The position numbers and the translations under genes are program-made. From the NCBI GenBank assembly GCA_902478985.1, contig CABSNH010000115.1, positions 1-5,342 on the forward strand: 5,342 nt of DNA. Direction: 5' to 3'. Source of the stretch: an uncultured Collinsella sp. Lineage in GTDB: Bacteria; Actinomycetota; Coriobacteriia; Coriobacteriales; Coriobacteriaceae. Shown here one piece after another: positions 1 through 5,342 of the stretch; the first letter of the stretch is position 1; the number at the start of each line of letters is the position of its first letter. The notes under the pieces are model-generated. The model worked only from the letters and a program-made list of their open reading frames with translations, searched no databases and was not told the DNA's origin.

Positions 1-851
1 CTGCGGCGCTGTTCTTGACTAAGACGCTGTTCTCGATGGGCCTGGCGGCGCTGTGCATCGCGTTTCCGCCGTATCCCTTCGAGCCGATTCAGATGACACT
101 CATCAACTTCTTCTGCATCGGCGCGCCGGGCTTTGTGCTGGGTTTGGAGCCCAACAACGCCCGCGTGAAGGGGTCATTCTTGACCAACGTGCTCAAGCGT
201 GCGTTGCCGGCGTCGCTGGCGGTCATAATGGCTGCGGCGCTCGATATCTTTGTGGCGCGCGTGTTCGGCTTTAACCAGCTCACCCTTTCGACCATGTGCC
301 TGCTTACGTCGTGCGCGGCGAGCGTGAGCCTGATCTGGCGCATCTCGCAGCCGCTCACTCCCTTGCGCGTGGTGCTCTTTGTATTTGTCGTCGTCGGCAT
401 CTTGGCGGGTGTTATCGGATTCCCGGAGCTGCTGTCCATCGCCAACCTGTCGATTGGCGAGGCCGTTATCTTGCTGGCGATTGTCGTCTTTACCTGCACT
501 GTGTTCTTTAAGCTCGCCACGATGATGGACTCGCTTAAGCCGCGCCGTCGCCATGCTGCCACCGGCTTTGGCCGTGGCGTTCGCGTCCGTCTGGGCCGCG
601 GCGGCAGTAAGGTAAGCTCGACGGGTTCAACTGCCCAGCGTTTTGCCAAGCGCGTCGCCGCCGATATGGCGCAGCGCCGTGAGGAGCGCACCGCTCGCGA
701 GGCCGAGGTTCGCGCGCTCGAGGGTGTGGAAAAGGCCCAACCCAAGAAAAAGAAGAGCGCGGGTGCCAAGCGCTCCCGTGTGACCAAGTCCGCCCAGGGC
801 ATTAAGGTCTCGATGCCGAGCAAAAAGAAAAAGCCCGCAAAGAAAGCCTAG
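1..851 (+). CDS. P-type cation-transporting ATPase, C-terminal part (5' end outside window)
   Basis: The reading frame is open from the window edge (first full codon at base 3) to TAG at 849-851, so only the last 282 residues are present. The nucleotide-binding and phosphorylation domains, including the DKTG aspartate, lie upstream. Six hydrophobic segments fit helices M5-M10 of a P2-like ATPase. The second carries a Leu-Ile-Asn-Phe-Phe-Cys-Ile-Gly-Ala-Pro-Gly-Phe stretch ending in Glu-Pro-Asn. This resembles M6 of the CtpE-like (actinobacterial calcium-uptake) branch, where a similar IG-x-P-x-F-x-L-x-x-x-PN pattern occurs. The family call is from memory of that motif, and the ion (Ca2+ or Mg2+) is uncertain. 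After the last helix (about base 530) there is a ~104-residue tail in which about a third of residues are Lys or Arg, ending in runs of four lysines. Such a tail is not usual for this family. The protein acts in the cytoplasmic membrane. Confidence 0.8.
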   Translation, partial: AALFLTKTLFSMGLAALCIAFPPYPFEPIQMTLINFFCIGAPGFVLGLEPNNARVKGSFLTNVLKRALPASLAVIMAAALDIFVARVFGFNQLTLSTMCLLTSCAASVSLIWRISQPLTPLRVVLFVFVVVGILAGVIGFPELLSIANLSIGEAVILLAIVVFTCTVFFKLATMMDSLKPRRRHAATGFGRGVRVRLGRGGSKVSSTGSTAQRFAKRVAADMAQRREERTAREAEVRALEGVEKAQPKKKKSAGAKRSRVTKSAQGIKVSMPSKKKKPAKKA

Positions 852-922
852 TCCCAGTCGCCCCGGGGATGATTTTTCTGGCGATGTTGAATTGGTGCCT
901 TGCTCCTGTGGGGGCGTGGCGA

Positions 923-931
923 TGCTATGCT
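923..931 (+). promoter_or_regulatory. Probable extended -10 promoter for the zinc-ribbon gene
   Basis: TGC followed by TATGCT (-10 at 926-931) makes an extended -10 element. It would start transcription near 938 and give a leader of about 35 bases before the GTG at 972. No good -35 lies at normal spacing; TTGCTC at 900-905 is 20 bases away, which is too far. The rest of the 852-971 gap holds nothing else convincing. Confidence 0.45.
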
Positions 932-971
932 CTAACCTCGACTGTATGAATTGCTCCGAAAAGAGGAAGCC

Positions 972-2126
972 GTGATTTGCCCGCATTGCCTTAAGACCAT
1001 AGAGGACGGCGCCTCGTTCTGCCCCTATTGCAACGCATACGTTGGTCCGGGCGACGGTCCCGAGCATACCGAGTTCGTATTCTGCGATGGTTGTGGCGCA
1101 CGCCTGTCCCCGCATGATCGCACCTGTCCCAAGTGCGGGCGCCCCGCCCCGGGCATCCTTTCCAAAGACGCGGCCGCATCCGATCTGGCGGCGGGCCGCA
1201 CGGCCGGCTTTCCGCGCTTGACGCAGGAGCAGATTGATACCGAGGTGCCCCATGCGCCGGCGTCTGCCGCCGCGGTACTCTCGGATGCCGCCGATCCCAA
1301 CGAGACTTGCGTACTGCCGGCCTTCGACAAGGACTTCGGCATCCCTAAGGTGGACATGCCGACGCCGGTTTCCCTGCACGACGATGCTCAGTCCAGCAAA
1401 CAGAAGCCCAAGCGCAAGGTGCATCCCGACGAGGATGCCTACCACAAGCACAAGCGCCATATCCCCAAACCGCTTATCGTCATCGCGGTGCTCGCCGCCG
1501 TGTGCGGTGGTGCGTATTGGTTTGTGACTGCCGATCCTATGGGCGTCATGCCCGGCTTCTACGACCAGTTTGGCCAGGCCGCCAAGACCACCTTCCCGTC
1601 GCGCCAAAAGGGCGAGGCCACCGAGAAAGAGTCCAAGCAAGAGGATGCGTCCGAGGTCGTTCAGGAGGAGACCGTCTTAACCGACGACCAGCTCTACGCC
1701 AGGCTCGATGGCCTGTACCAGACCATCGTGTCGTACAGCGACGATGATCAGATCGGCGAGGTCATCGATTCGTTTAATAACGGCTATCTGCGTACGCCGC
1801 TCTCCACCCGCCAGGAGCTGTCGCAGAGCGCTTATGCCCTGCGCGATCAGATTAAAAAGACCCAGGATGAGCTCAATAACCTCAAGGTTCAGGACGACAC
1901 CGTCTATGCGGAGGACATCGATCATCTAAAGCAGCTTGCCCAGTGGATGTACGAGCGTGTCGACGTGATCTGCCAGAGCTGGGATATCTCGCTGTCCATT
2001 CCCGACGGCGAGTCGCTGAGCGCCCGTCAGAGCGAGATCCTGGCGCCCATCGCACAAGGCGGCAACAGCGCGCTTAACCAGTACGACGCCAACGTGAGCG
2101 CATGGAGACCGCAGCAACGTTCGTAA
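972..2126 (+). CDS. Double zinc-ribbon, single-pass membrane protein of unknown function
   Basis: The GTG at 972 is chosen because GAGG at 963-966 sits 5 bases before it, and the protein then begins Met-Ile-Cys-Pro-His-Cys, typical of zinc-ribbon proteins. An in-frame TTG at 951 lacks such a site. The 384-residue product has two matched ribbons: Cys3/Cys6 with Cys17/Cys20, and Cys38/Cys41 with Cys52/Cys55. Both have exactly 10 residues between the CxxC pairs, so each should bind one zinc. Residues ~60-145 are a Pro/Ala/Asp-rich, probably disordered linker. A His/Lys/Arg-rich stretch (~143-166) precedes one transmembrane helix (~167-185), which predicts ribbons inside and the C-terminus outside. 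The outside part (~200 residues) starts acidic and low in complexity, then looks mostly helical with a heptad-like stretch near 290-315. I do not recognise that domain. The next gene has its own promoter, so this one is probably transcribed alone. Function is unknown; sensing or scaffolding at the membrane is a guess. Confidence 0.85.
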   Translation: MICPHCLKTIEDGASFCPYCNAYVGPGDGPEHTEFVFCDGCGARLSPHDRTCPKCGRPAPGILSKDAAASDLAAGRTAGFPRLTQEQIDTEVPHAPASAAAVLSDAADPNETCVLPAFDKDFGIPKVDMPTPVSLHDDAQSSKQKPKRKVHPDEDAYHKHKRHIPKPLIVIAVLAAVCGGAYWFVTADPMGVMPGFYDQFGQAAKTTFPSRQKGEATEKESKQEDASEVVQEETVLTDDQLYARLDGLYQTIVSYSDDDQIGEVIDSFNNGYLRTPLSTRQELSQSAYALRDQIKKTQDELNNLKVQDDTVYAEDIDHLKQLAQWMYERVDVICQSWDISLSIPDGESLSARQSEILAPIAQGGNSALNQYDANVSAWRPQQRS

Positions 2127-2162
2127 TTTGTTGCCCTCCGGCGGCATAACCTGCGTGCGCAA

Positions 2163-2192
2163 TTGATGGAAGCCCGTGCTTATTGCTACAAT
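2163..2192 (+). promoter_or_regulatory. Probable promoter of the cyclophilin-TPR operon
   Basis: TGC plus TACAAT (-10 at 2187-2192, five of six matches to TATAAT) forms an extended -10. TTGATG at 2163-2168 is a partial -35 (four of six) at an 18-base spacing. The predicted start near 2199 gives a leader of about 33 bases that ends in the GAGGAAGGA ribosome-binding site. This is the best sigma-70-type promoter in the window. Confidence 0.6.
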
Positions 2193-2231
2193 TTGACCAA
2201 ATATGCTTTAAACGCACGAGGAAGGAACCAC

Positions 2232-2774
2232 ATGTTTGGTTTTAAGAAAGAGCTCTACACGCCCGAGTATCAGCTTGCCGGCGATGAGTGCGCGGTGATC
2301 GAGACGTCGAAGGGCACCATCAAGGTCAAGTTTGACGGCGAGGGCGCCCCCATCCACGTGGCGAACTTCTGCGAGCTTTCCACGATGGGTTTTTACGACG
2401 GCCTTAAGTTCCATCGCTATGTGCCCGGTTTTGTGATCCAGGGCGGCGACCCCAATACCCGCGATATGTCCGGCGCCGATGTCGCCGCCGGCCTTGAGGG
2501 CCCCGACGGCATGCCCGGTACCGGTGGCCCCGGCTACTGCATCAAGGGCGAGTTCGCTACCAACCCGCGTAACAGCCACGTCGACGGCGCGCTTGCCATG
2601 GCACGTTCCATGGATCCCGATTCCGCAGGTTCGCAGTTCTACTTCTGCCTGGGTGCCCAGCATAACCTCGACTCCGGCTACACCGTCTTTGGCACCACGG
2701 TCGAGGGCCTCGACGTCATCTCGCAGCTGCGTGCCGGCGACGAGATCGTCCACGTCGAGATCGTTCACGAGTAA
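2232..2774 (+). CDS. Peptidyl-prolyl cis-trans isomerase, cyclophilin type
   Basis: This enzyme catalyses cis-trans isomerisation of Xaa-Pro bonds and assists protein folding. The ATG at 2232 follows GAGGAAGGA (2218-2226) at 5-base spacing; the frame is open further upstream to 2163, but that would overlap the promoter. The 180-residue product is a single cyclophilin domain of normal length for bacteria. The signature Phe-His-Arg-x-x-x-x-Phe-x-Ile-Gln-Gly-Gly-Asp is at 60-73, with catalytic Arg62, Phe67 and Gln70 (human CypA Arg55, Phe60, Gln63). Gly-Thr-Gly-Gly-Pro-Gly is at 96-101, Ser-Gln-Phe at 134-136 and Val-Phe-Gly at 152-154. The CypA Trp121 position is Asn145 and His126 is Tyr150, so cyclosporin binding is probably weak. 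There is no signal peptide or membrane helix, so it should be cytoplasmic. The first ~20 residues (Lys/Glu/Tyr-rich) are a short extension. It is followed 11 bases later by the TPR gene, which implies co-transcription. Confidence 0.95.
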   Translation: MFGFKKELYTPEYQLAGDECAVIETSKGTIKVKFDGEGAPIHVANFCELSTMGFYDGLKFHRYVPGFVIQGGDPNTRDMSGADVAAGLEGPDGMPGTGGPGYCIKGEFATNPRNSHVDGALAMARSMDPDSAGSQFYFCLGAQHNLDSGYTVFGTTVEGLDVISQLRAGDEIVHVEIVHE

Positions 2775-2785
2775 AGGGGACTTCC

Positions 2786-4081
2786 TTGAATAGCCAGCTG
2801 ATCCAACAGGGCCGCGCCGCTTATCGCGCGGGTGATTATTCCGCTGCCGCCCAGATGCTCGGTGCGGCAAAGACCCCCAGCGAGATTATGGGCGAGGCCG
2901 ACCATCTGCGCGGCAACGCCTTGATGCACCTGGGCATGTATGCCGAGGCCGCCGAGGCCTACGCCGCCGCCCTCAACGACGGTACCTATGGCAAGCGCGG
3001 CGCGCTGCTTACCAACCGCGGCAAGGCGCTTGCTGCCGTGGGTGACTATGTGACCGCAGCCCAGGCTTTCTCCGCTGCAACGCAGGATGCATCCTATGCC
3101 ACGCCGTTTAAGGCCTATCTGGGTCTGGGCAACGCCCTGTTCCAGTCGGGCGATTATGCCAACGCCGGTACTGCCTTCCGTCAGGCCGCCATCGATGGTG
3201 CCAACCCGGCTCCCGCCGCCGCTCTTGGCGATCTTGGCCGCTGCTTCATTAAGCTCGGCCGTCCGGCAGACGCCGTAGAGACCTACCGCACGGCCATCGA
3301 CTTTGCCGGTCCGCGCGATGACACGCGTGCGCTTAACGCCGGCATGGGCCAGGCGCTCTCTGCCGCCGGTCGTCCCTCTGACGCGCTCGATGCCTTTAAC
3401 GCCGCCACCGCCGACGGTATCTACCAGCTCACGCCCGAGCAGGCCGACGAGCTTGCCCGCGTGCACGATTCCCTCGCTGCTCTTTCGGCCCAGACGGCCA
3501 TGGCCACGGCGCCGGCTCCCGCGATGGATGCTCCCGCCGTCGACCCGCTCGACCCCACGGGTGCTACCGGTCAATTTATGCCCGACCCCTCGGACACCGG
3601 CTTCTTCACCCTGTCCGAGTCCGAGATGGTTCAGCAGGACCGCAAGGAGGCCAAGGTCCGTCGTCGCCATCGCCACACGGGCCTCAAGGTTTTCTTGGTG
3701 CTGCTTCTGCTGATCGTCATTGCCGCAGGCGGTCTTGGCTTTGCCTACACGCGCGGCCTGGGCTTTCCCTCGCAGGAGTCTGTTGTCACCGACCTGTTCC
3801 AGGCTGCCGGTGACGGCGATACCGCCAAGGCCGAGTCCTGCCTGGCCTCCAGCCTGTCCGAGGACGCCAAGTCGATGATCATTTCCTCGATTCCGCAGGG
3901 CGCCACCGTCTCCATTGAGGGCATGGACCAGTCTATGACCGAGACCACCGCCAAGGTCAAGGCGTCGCTGTCCAAGGGCGGCGAGCAGGAGTACACCGTC
4001 AAGTTCGTGCGCTCCGACAACCATATCGGTTGGGCCGTCTCCTCGCTCGACATCGATCTCTCGGCTGCTGACAACCAGTAG
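2786..4081 (+). CDS. TPR-repeat protein with one membrane helix and an outside NTF2-like domain
   Basis: TTG at 2786 is the start: AAAGGGGA (2773-2780) sits 5 bases before it and overlaps the upstream stop. The protein has 431 residues. Six tetratricopeptide-like units fill ~5-216, with the helix-turn glycine of the Gly-x-Tyr/Pro motif at 16, 50, 86, 122, 158 and 195. The period is thus about 36, slightly above the canonical 34. TPRs form a solenoid that binds partner proteins. A Pro/Ala/Asp-rich linker (~235-285) and an Arg/His-rich patch (291-297) precede one transmembrane helix (~300-321). With no signal peptide, the TPRs should be cytoplasmic and the last ~110 residues outside. That outside part begins with a 'VVxDLFQAAGDGDxAKA' pattern and continues with alternating strands, resembling DUF4878/NTF2-like domains; this is inference from pattern only. 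Partner and function are unknown. Adjacent stops (TAG then TGA, 4079-4084) end the frame. Confidence 0.88.
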   Translation: MNSQLIQQGRAAYRAGDYSAAAQMLGAAKTPSEIMGEADHLRGNALMHLGMYAEAAEAYAAALNDGTYGKRGALLTNRGKALAAVGDYVTAAQAFSAATQDASYATPFKAYLGLGNALFQSGDYANAGTAFRQAAIDGANPAPAAALGDLGRCFIKLGRPADAVETYRTAIDFAGPRDDTRALNAGMGQALSAAGRPSDALDAFNAATADGIYQLTPEQADELARVHDSLAALSAQTAMATAPAPAMDAPAVDPLDPTGATGQFMPDPSDTGFFTLSESEMVQQDRKEAKVRRRHRHTGLKVFLVLLLLIVIAAGGLGFAYTRGLGFPSQESVVTDLFQAAGDGDTAKAESCLASSLSEDAKSMIISSIPQGATVSIEGMDQSMTETTAKVKASLSKGGEQEYTVKFVRSDNHIGWAVSSLDIDLSAADNQ

Positions 4082-4098
4082 TGACCTTATGAGATTTG

Positions 4099-4142
4099 GC
4101 GCTGCCCGGTGCTTCACCGCAAGTGAGGTGCCGGGCTTGCGC
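4099..4142 (+). terminator. Strong GC-rich hairpin after the TPR gene, without a U-tract
   Basis: Arms 4104-4117 and 4123-4136 pair over all 14 positions, three of them G-U, around a CGCAA loop. Four more pairs (4099-4102 with 4139-4142) extend the stem after a small bulge. The stem begins 17 bases after the TPR stop, as a terminator would. However, it is followed by TAGTATGATGGG and not by a T-run, so termination may be partial, factor-dependent or absent. It could instead protect the 3' end of the mRNA. Confidence 0.5.
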
Positions 4143-4145
4143 TAG

Positions 4146-4151
4146 TATGAT
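4146..4151 (+). promoter_or_regulatory. Possible -10 element for mreB
   Basis: TATGAT matches the -10 consensus in five of six bases and would start transcription near 4158, about 40 bases before the mreB start. No -35 is visible; its place falls inside the 3' arm of the hairpin at 4123-4136, and there is no TGn extension. The heptamer GCTAGTA occurs at 4141-4147 and again at 4154-4160, flanking the element. Confidence 0.35.
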
Positions 4152-4196
4152 GGGCTAGTAGTTTTCCAGCAATCATCCAACACATCAGGAGTTGCG

Positions 4197-5240
4197 TTGT
4201 TTTCTTTGATGGATATGTTCTTCGGTAGCTATGCGGGCGATCTTGCCATCGACCTCGGCACCGCCAACACGCTTGTCTCCGTGCGCGGCAAGGGCATCGT
4301 CATTCGCGAGCCCTCCGTTGTCGCCATCGACAAGAACGATGAGCGCATCCTGGCTGTCGGTATCGAGGCAAAGCGCATGCTCGGCCGTACGCCCGGTAAC
4401 ATTGTGGCCGTTCGTCCCCTTAAGGACGGCGTCATCGCCGACTTCGACGTTACCGAGGCCATGCTTCGCTATTTTATCGACAAGGCGTCCGAGAAGCGCT
4501 ATCCGTGGACCCCGCGTCCGCGCGTTGTCGTCTGCGTCCCCTCCGGTGTCACGTCGGTCGAGAAGCGCGCCGTTTTTGAGGCTACGATCCAGGCCGGTGC
4601 CCGCCAGGCATACCTGATCGAGGAGCCCATGGCCGCTGCCATCGGCGCCGACTTGCCTGTCGAGGAGCCCACTGGCTCCATGGTCATCGATATCGGTGGC
4701 GGTACCACCGAGGTCGCCGTTATCGCCATGGGCGGTATCGTCGTGTCGCAGTCCATCCGCATTGCCGGTGACGAGTTTGATCAGGCCATCCTTACCCACG
4801 TTCGCGATGCCTATAACCTGGCTATCGGCGAGCGCACGGCCGAGGACATCAAGATCAAGGTCGGTTCTGCCGTGCCGCTCAAGGATGAGCTCGACGTCGA
4901 GGTCAACGGCCGCGACGTGATCACGGGCCTGCCCAAGACCGTGCGCATCGAGAGCGAGGAGATTCGTCGCGCGCTCAATAAGCCGCTCGACGAGATGGCC
5001 AAGGCCGTCAAGGACGCCCTCGACGCCACGCCGCCCGATCTTGCCTCGGATCTTATGTACTACGGCATCCTGTTGACCGGCGGCGGTGCGCTGCTGCGCG
5101 GCCTCGACGTGCGTCTGCGCGACGAGACCGGCGTTTCGGTCAACGTCAGCCCTACGGCGCTCGACAACGTCGTCAACGGCTGCGCCCGCGTGCTCGAGGC
5201 CAACGCGTTTGACGGTGGCTTCGTCCAGACCAATGCTTAA
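4197..5240 (+). CDS. mreB: Rod-shape-determining actin homologue MreB
   Basis: MreB forms ATP-dependent filaments on the inner face of the membrane and guides the elongasome (MreC, MreD, RodA, PBP2) during side-wall synthesis. The TTG at 4197 is preferred because AGGAG (4187-4191) lies 5 bases upstream; ATG 4209 and ATG 4215 are too far from it. The 347 residues match the usual length. Actin-superfamily motifs are in order: phosphate 1 Asp19-Leu-Gly-Thr-Ala-Asn-Thr; the Glu142-Glu-Pro-x-Ala-Ala-Ala-Ile-Gly-Ala segment; phosphate 2 Asp165-Ile-Gly-Gly-Gly-Thr-Thr-Glu; adenosine motif Leu293-Thr-Gly-Gly-Gly-Ala. Stretches such as Gly-Arg-Thr-Pro-Gly-Asn, Lys-Asp-Gly-Val-Ile-Ala-Asp and Thr-Gly-Leu-Pro-Lys-Thr are typical of MreB. 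The first nine residues are rich in Met and Phe and could insert in the membrane. A paralogue (Mbl/MreBH type) cannot be excluded by sequence alone, but the following mreC-like start supports mreB. Confidence 0.96.
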   Translation: MFSLMDMFFGSYAGDLAIDLGTANTLVSVRGKGIVIREPSVVAIDKNDERILAVGIEAKRMLGRTPGNIVAVRPLKDGVIADFDVTEAMLRYFIDKASEKRYPWTPRPRVVVCVPSGVTSVEKRAVFEATIQAGARQAYLIEEPMAAAIGADLPVEEPTGSMVIDIGGGTTEVAVIAMGGIVVSQSIRIAGDEFDQAILTHVRDAYNLAIGERTAEDIKIKVGSAVPLKDELDVEVNGRDVITGLPKTVRIESEEIRRALNKPLDEMAKAVKDALDATPPDLASDLMYYGILLTGGGALLRGLDVRLRDETGVSVNVSPTALDNVVNGCARVLEANAFDGGFVQTNA

Positions 5241-5261
5241 TTTCCAAAAGGTGGATTCCAT

Positions 5262-5342
5262 TTGGCACGATCTTCGGGTTTCTCTTCAAATCTGAATACC
5301 AAGCGACAATCAACGGGTATGCGCCCGTTGATTGTTTTCAGC
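5262..5342 (+). CDS. mreC: Probable MreC, N-terminal fragment (3' end outside window)
   Basis: A TTG at 5262 follows AAAGGTGG (5247-5254) by 7 bases, 21 bases after the mreB stop, and the frame stays open to the window edge (27 codons). The peptide is a short polar, Ser/Arg/Lys-rich start followed by Met-Arg-Pro-Leu-Ile-Val-Phe-Ser, which looks like the beginning of a membrane helix. MreC has this layout (short cytoplasmic tail, one helix, then a large outside domain) and mreC usually follows mreB. Evidence is position, ribosome-binding site and topology; 27 codons are too few for family motifs. ATG 5319 (codon 20) is an alternative start but has no ribosome-binding site. Confidence 0.65.
   Translation, partial: MARSSGFSSNLNTKRQSTGMRPLIVFS
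5305..5338 (+). terminator. Terminator-like hairpin inside the start of mreC
   Basis: Arms 5306-5317 and 5324-5335 are a perfect 12-bp inverted repeat. A G-U pair can be added at the outer end (5305 with 5336) and another at the loop end (5318 with 5323). The loop is 4-6 bases and contains the ATG of codon 20. The 3' arm runs into four Ts (5335-5338). This is the shape of a Rho-independent terminator with a short U-tract. If mreC starts at 5262, it lies within codons 15-26 and may act as an attenuator; if not, it is simply the terminator after mreB. Confidence 0.6.

Noticed and set aside
858..884. Possible terminator after the ATPase gene (TCGCC/GGCGA arms, plus the CCCCGGGG palindrome)
   Set aside because: Only five pairs with a long loop; the palindrome has no loop, and the nearby five-T run lies between the arms instead of after them.
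951..971. TTG at 951 as the start of the zinc-ribbon protein
   Set aside because: No ribosome-binding site at proper spacing; GTG 972 has GAGG 5 bases upstream and puts the first CxxC at residues 3-6.
627..1640. 337-residue minus-strand open frame spanning the ATPase tail and the zinc-ribbon gene
   Set aside because: It crosses an intergenic promoter region and two real genes, and resembles no family.
2131..2147. Small TGCC/GGCA inverted repeat after the zinc-ribbon gene
   Set aside because: Four pairs and no following T-run; too weak to call a terminator.
2163..2231. Upstream in-frame extension of the cyclophilin
   Set aside because: It would cover the predicted promoter and leader; ATG 2232 has a strong ribosome-binding site and gives a normal domain length.
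2765..4117. 450-residue open frame on the minus strand opposite the TPR gene
   Set aside because: It mirrors the plus-strand gene, whose TPR pattern, ribosome-binding site and membrane helix are convincing. Long antisense frames are expected in GC-rich, codon-biased DNA, and this one shows no domain.
4185..5261. 358-residue open frame on the minus strand opposite mreB
   Set aside because: mreB is certain from its actin motifs; the antisense product is low-complexity Asp/Gly/His/Leu-rich sequence typical of a shadow frame.

Overview
The window is GC-rich, tightly packed, all on the + strand, and reads as ordinary chromosome rather than a mobile element. The combination of MreB/MreC, high G+C at third codon positions, frequent TTG/GTG starts, and zinc-ribbon and TPR membrane proteins suggests a Coriobacteriia actinobacterium, probably Collinsella or a close relative. 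That assignment is inferred from style and gene content, not from a database match. No RNA gene, CRISPR array, insertion sequence or other mobile element was seen.

Layout: (1) 1-851 is the 3' part of a P-type cation ATPase (membrane helices M5-M10) that ends in an unusual ~100-residue Lys/Arg-rich tail. (2) A 120-base gap holds a probable extended -10 promoter. (3) 972-2126 encodes a single-pass membrane protein with two N-terminal CxxC zinc ribbons and an outside helical domain. (4) After a short gap with a second extended -10 promoter, 2232-2774 encodes a cytoplasmic cyclophilin-type prolyl isomerase. It is followed 11 bases later by (5) 2786-4081, a TPR protein with one membrane helix and a small outside domain. 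(6) A 115-base gap contains a strong GC-rich hairpin and a possible -10 element. (7) 4197-5240 is mreB, the actin-like organiser of lateral wall growth. (8) 5262 to the window end is the likely start of mreC, containing a perfect 12-bp inverted repeat followed by four Ts.

The cyclophilin and TPR genes look like one two-gene operon. mreB and mreC look like the start of the usual rod-shape operon. The zinc-ribbon protein and the TPR protein share one layout: a cytoplasmic binding module, a His/Arg-rich juxtamembrane stretch, one helix, and an outside domain. They may belong to envelope biology, but nothing in the sequence proves a link to MreB. The most notable signal is the terminator-like hairpin lying inside the predicted first codons of mreC. 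No clearly new multi-gene system is visible.
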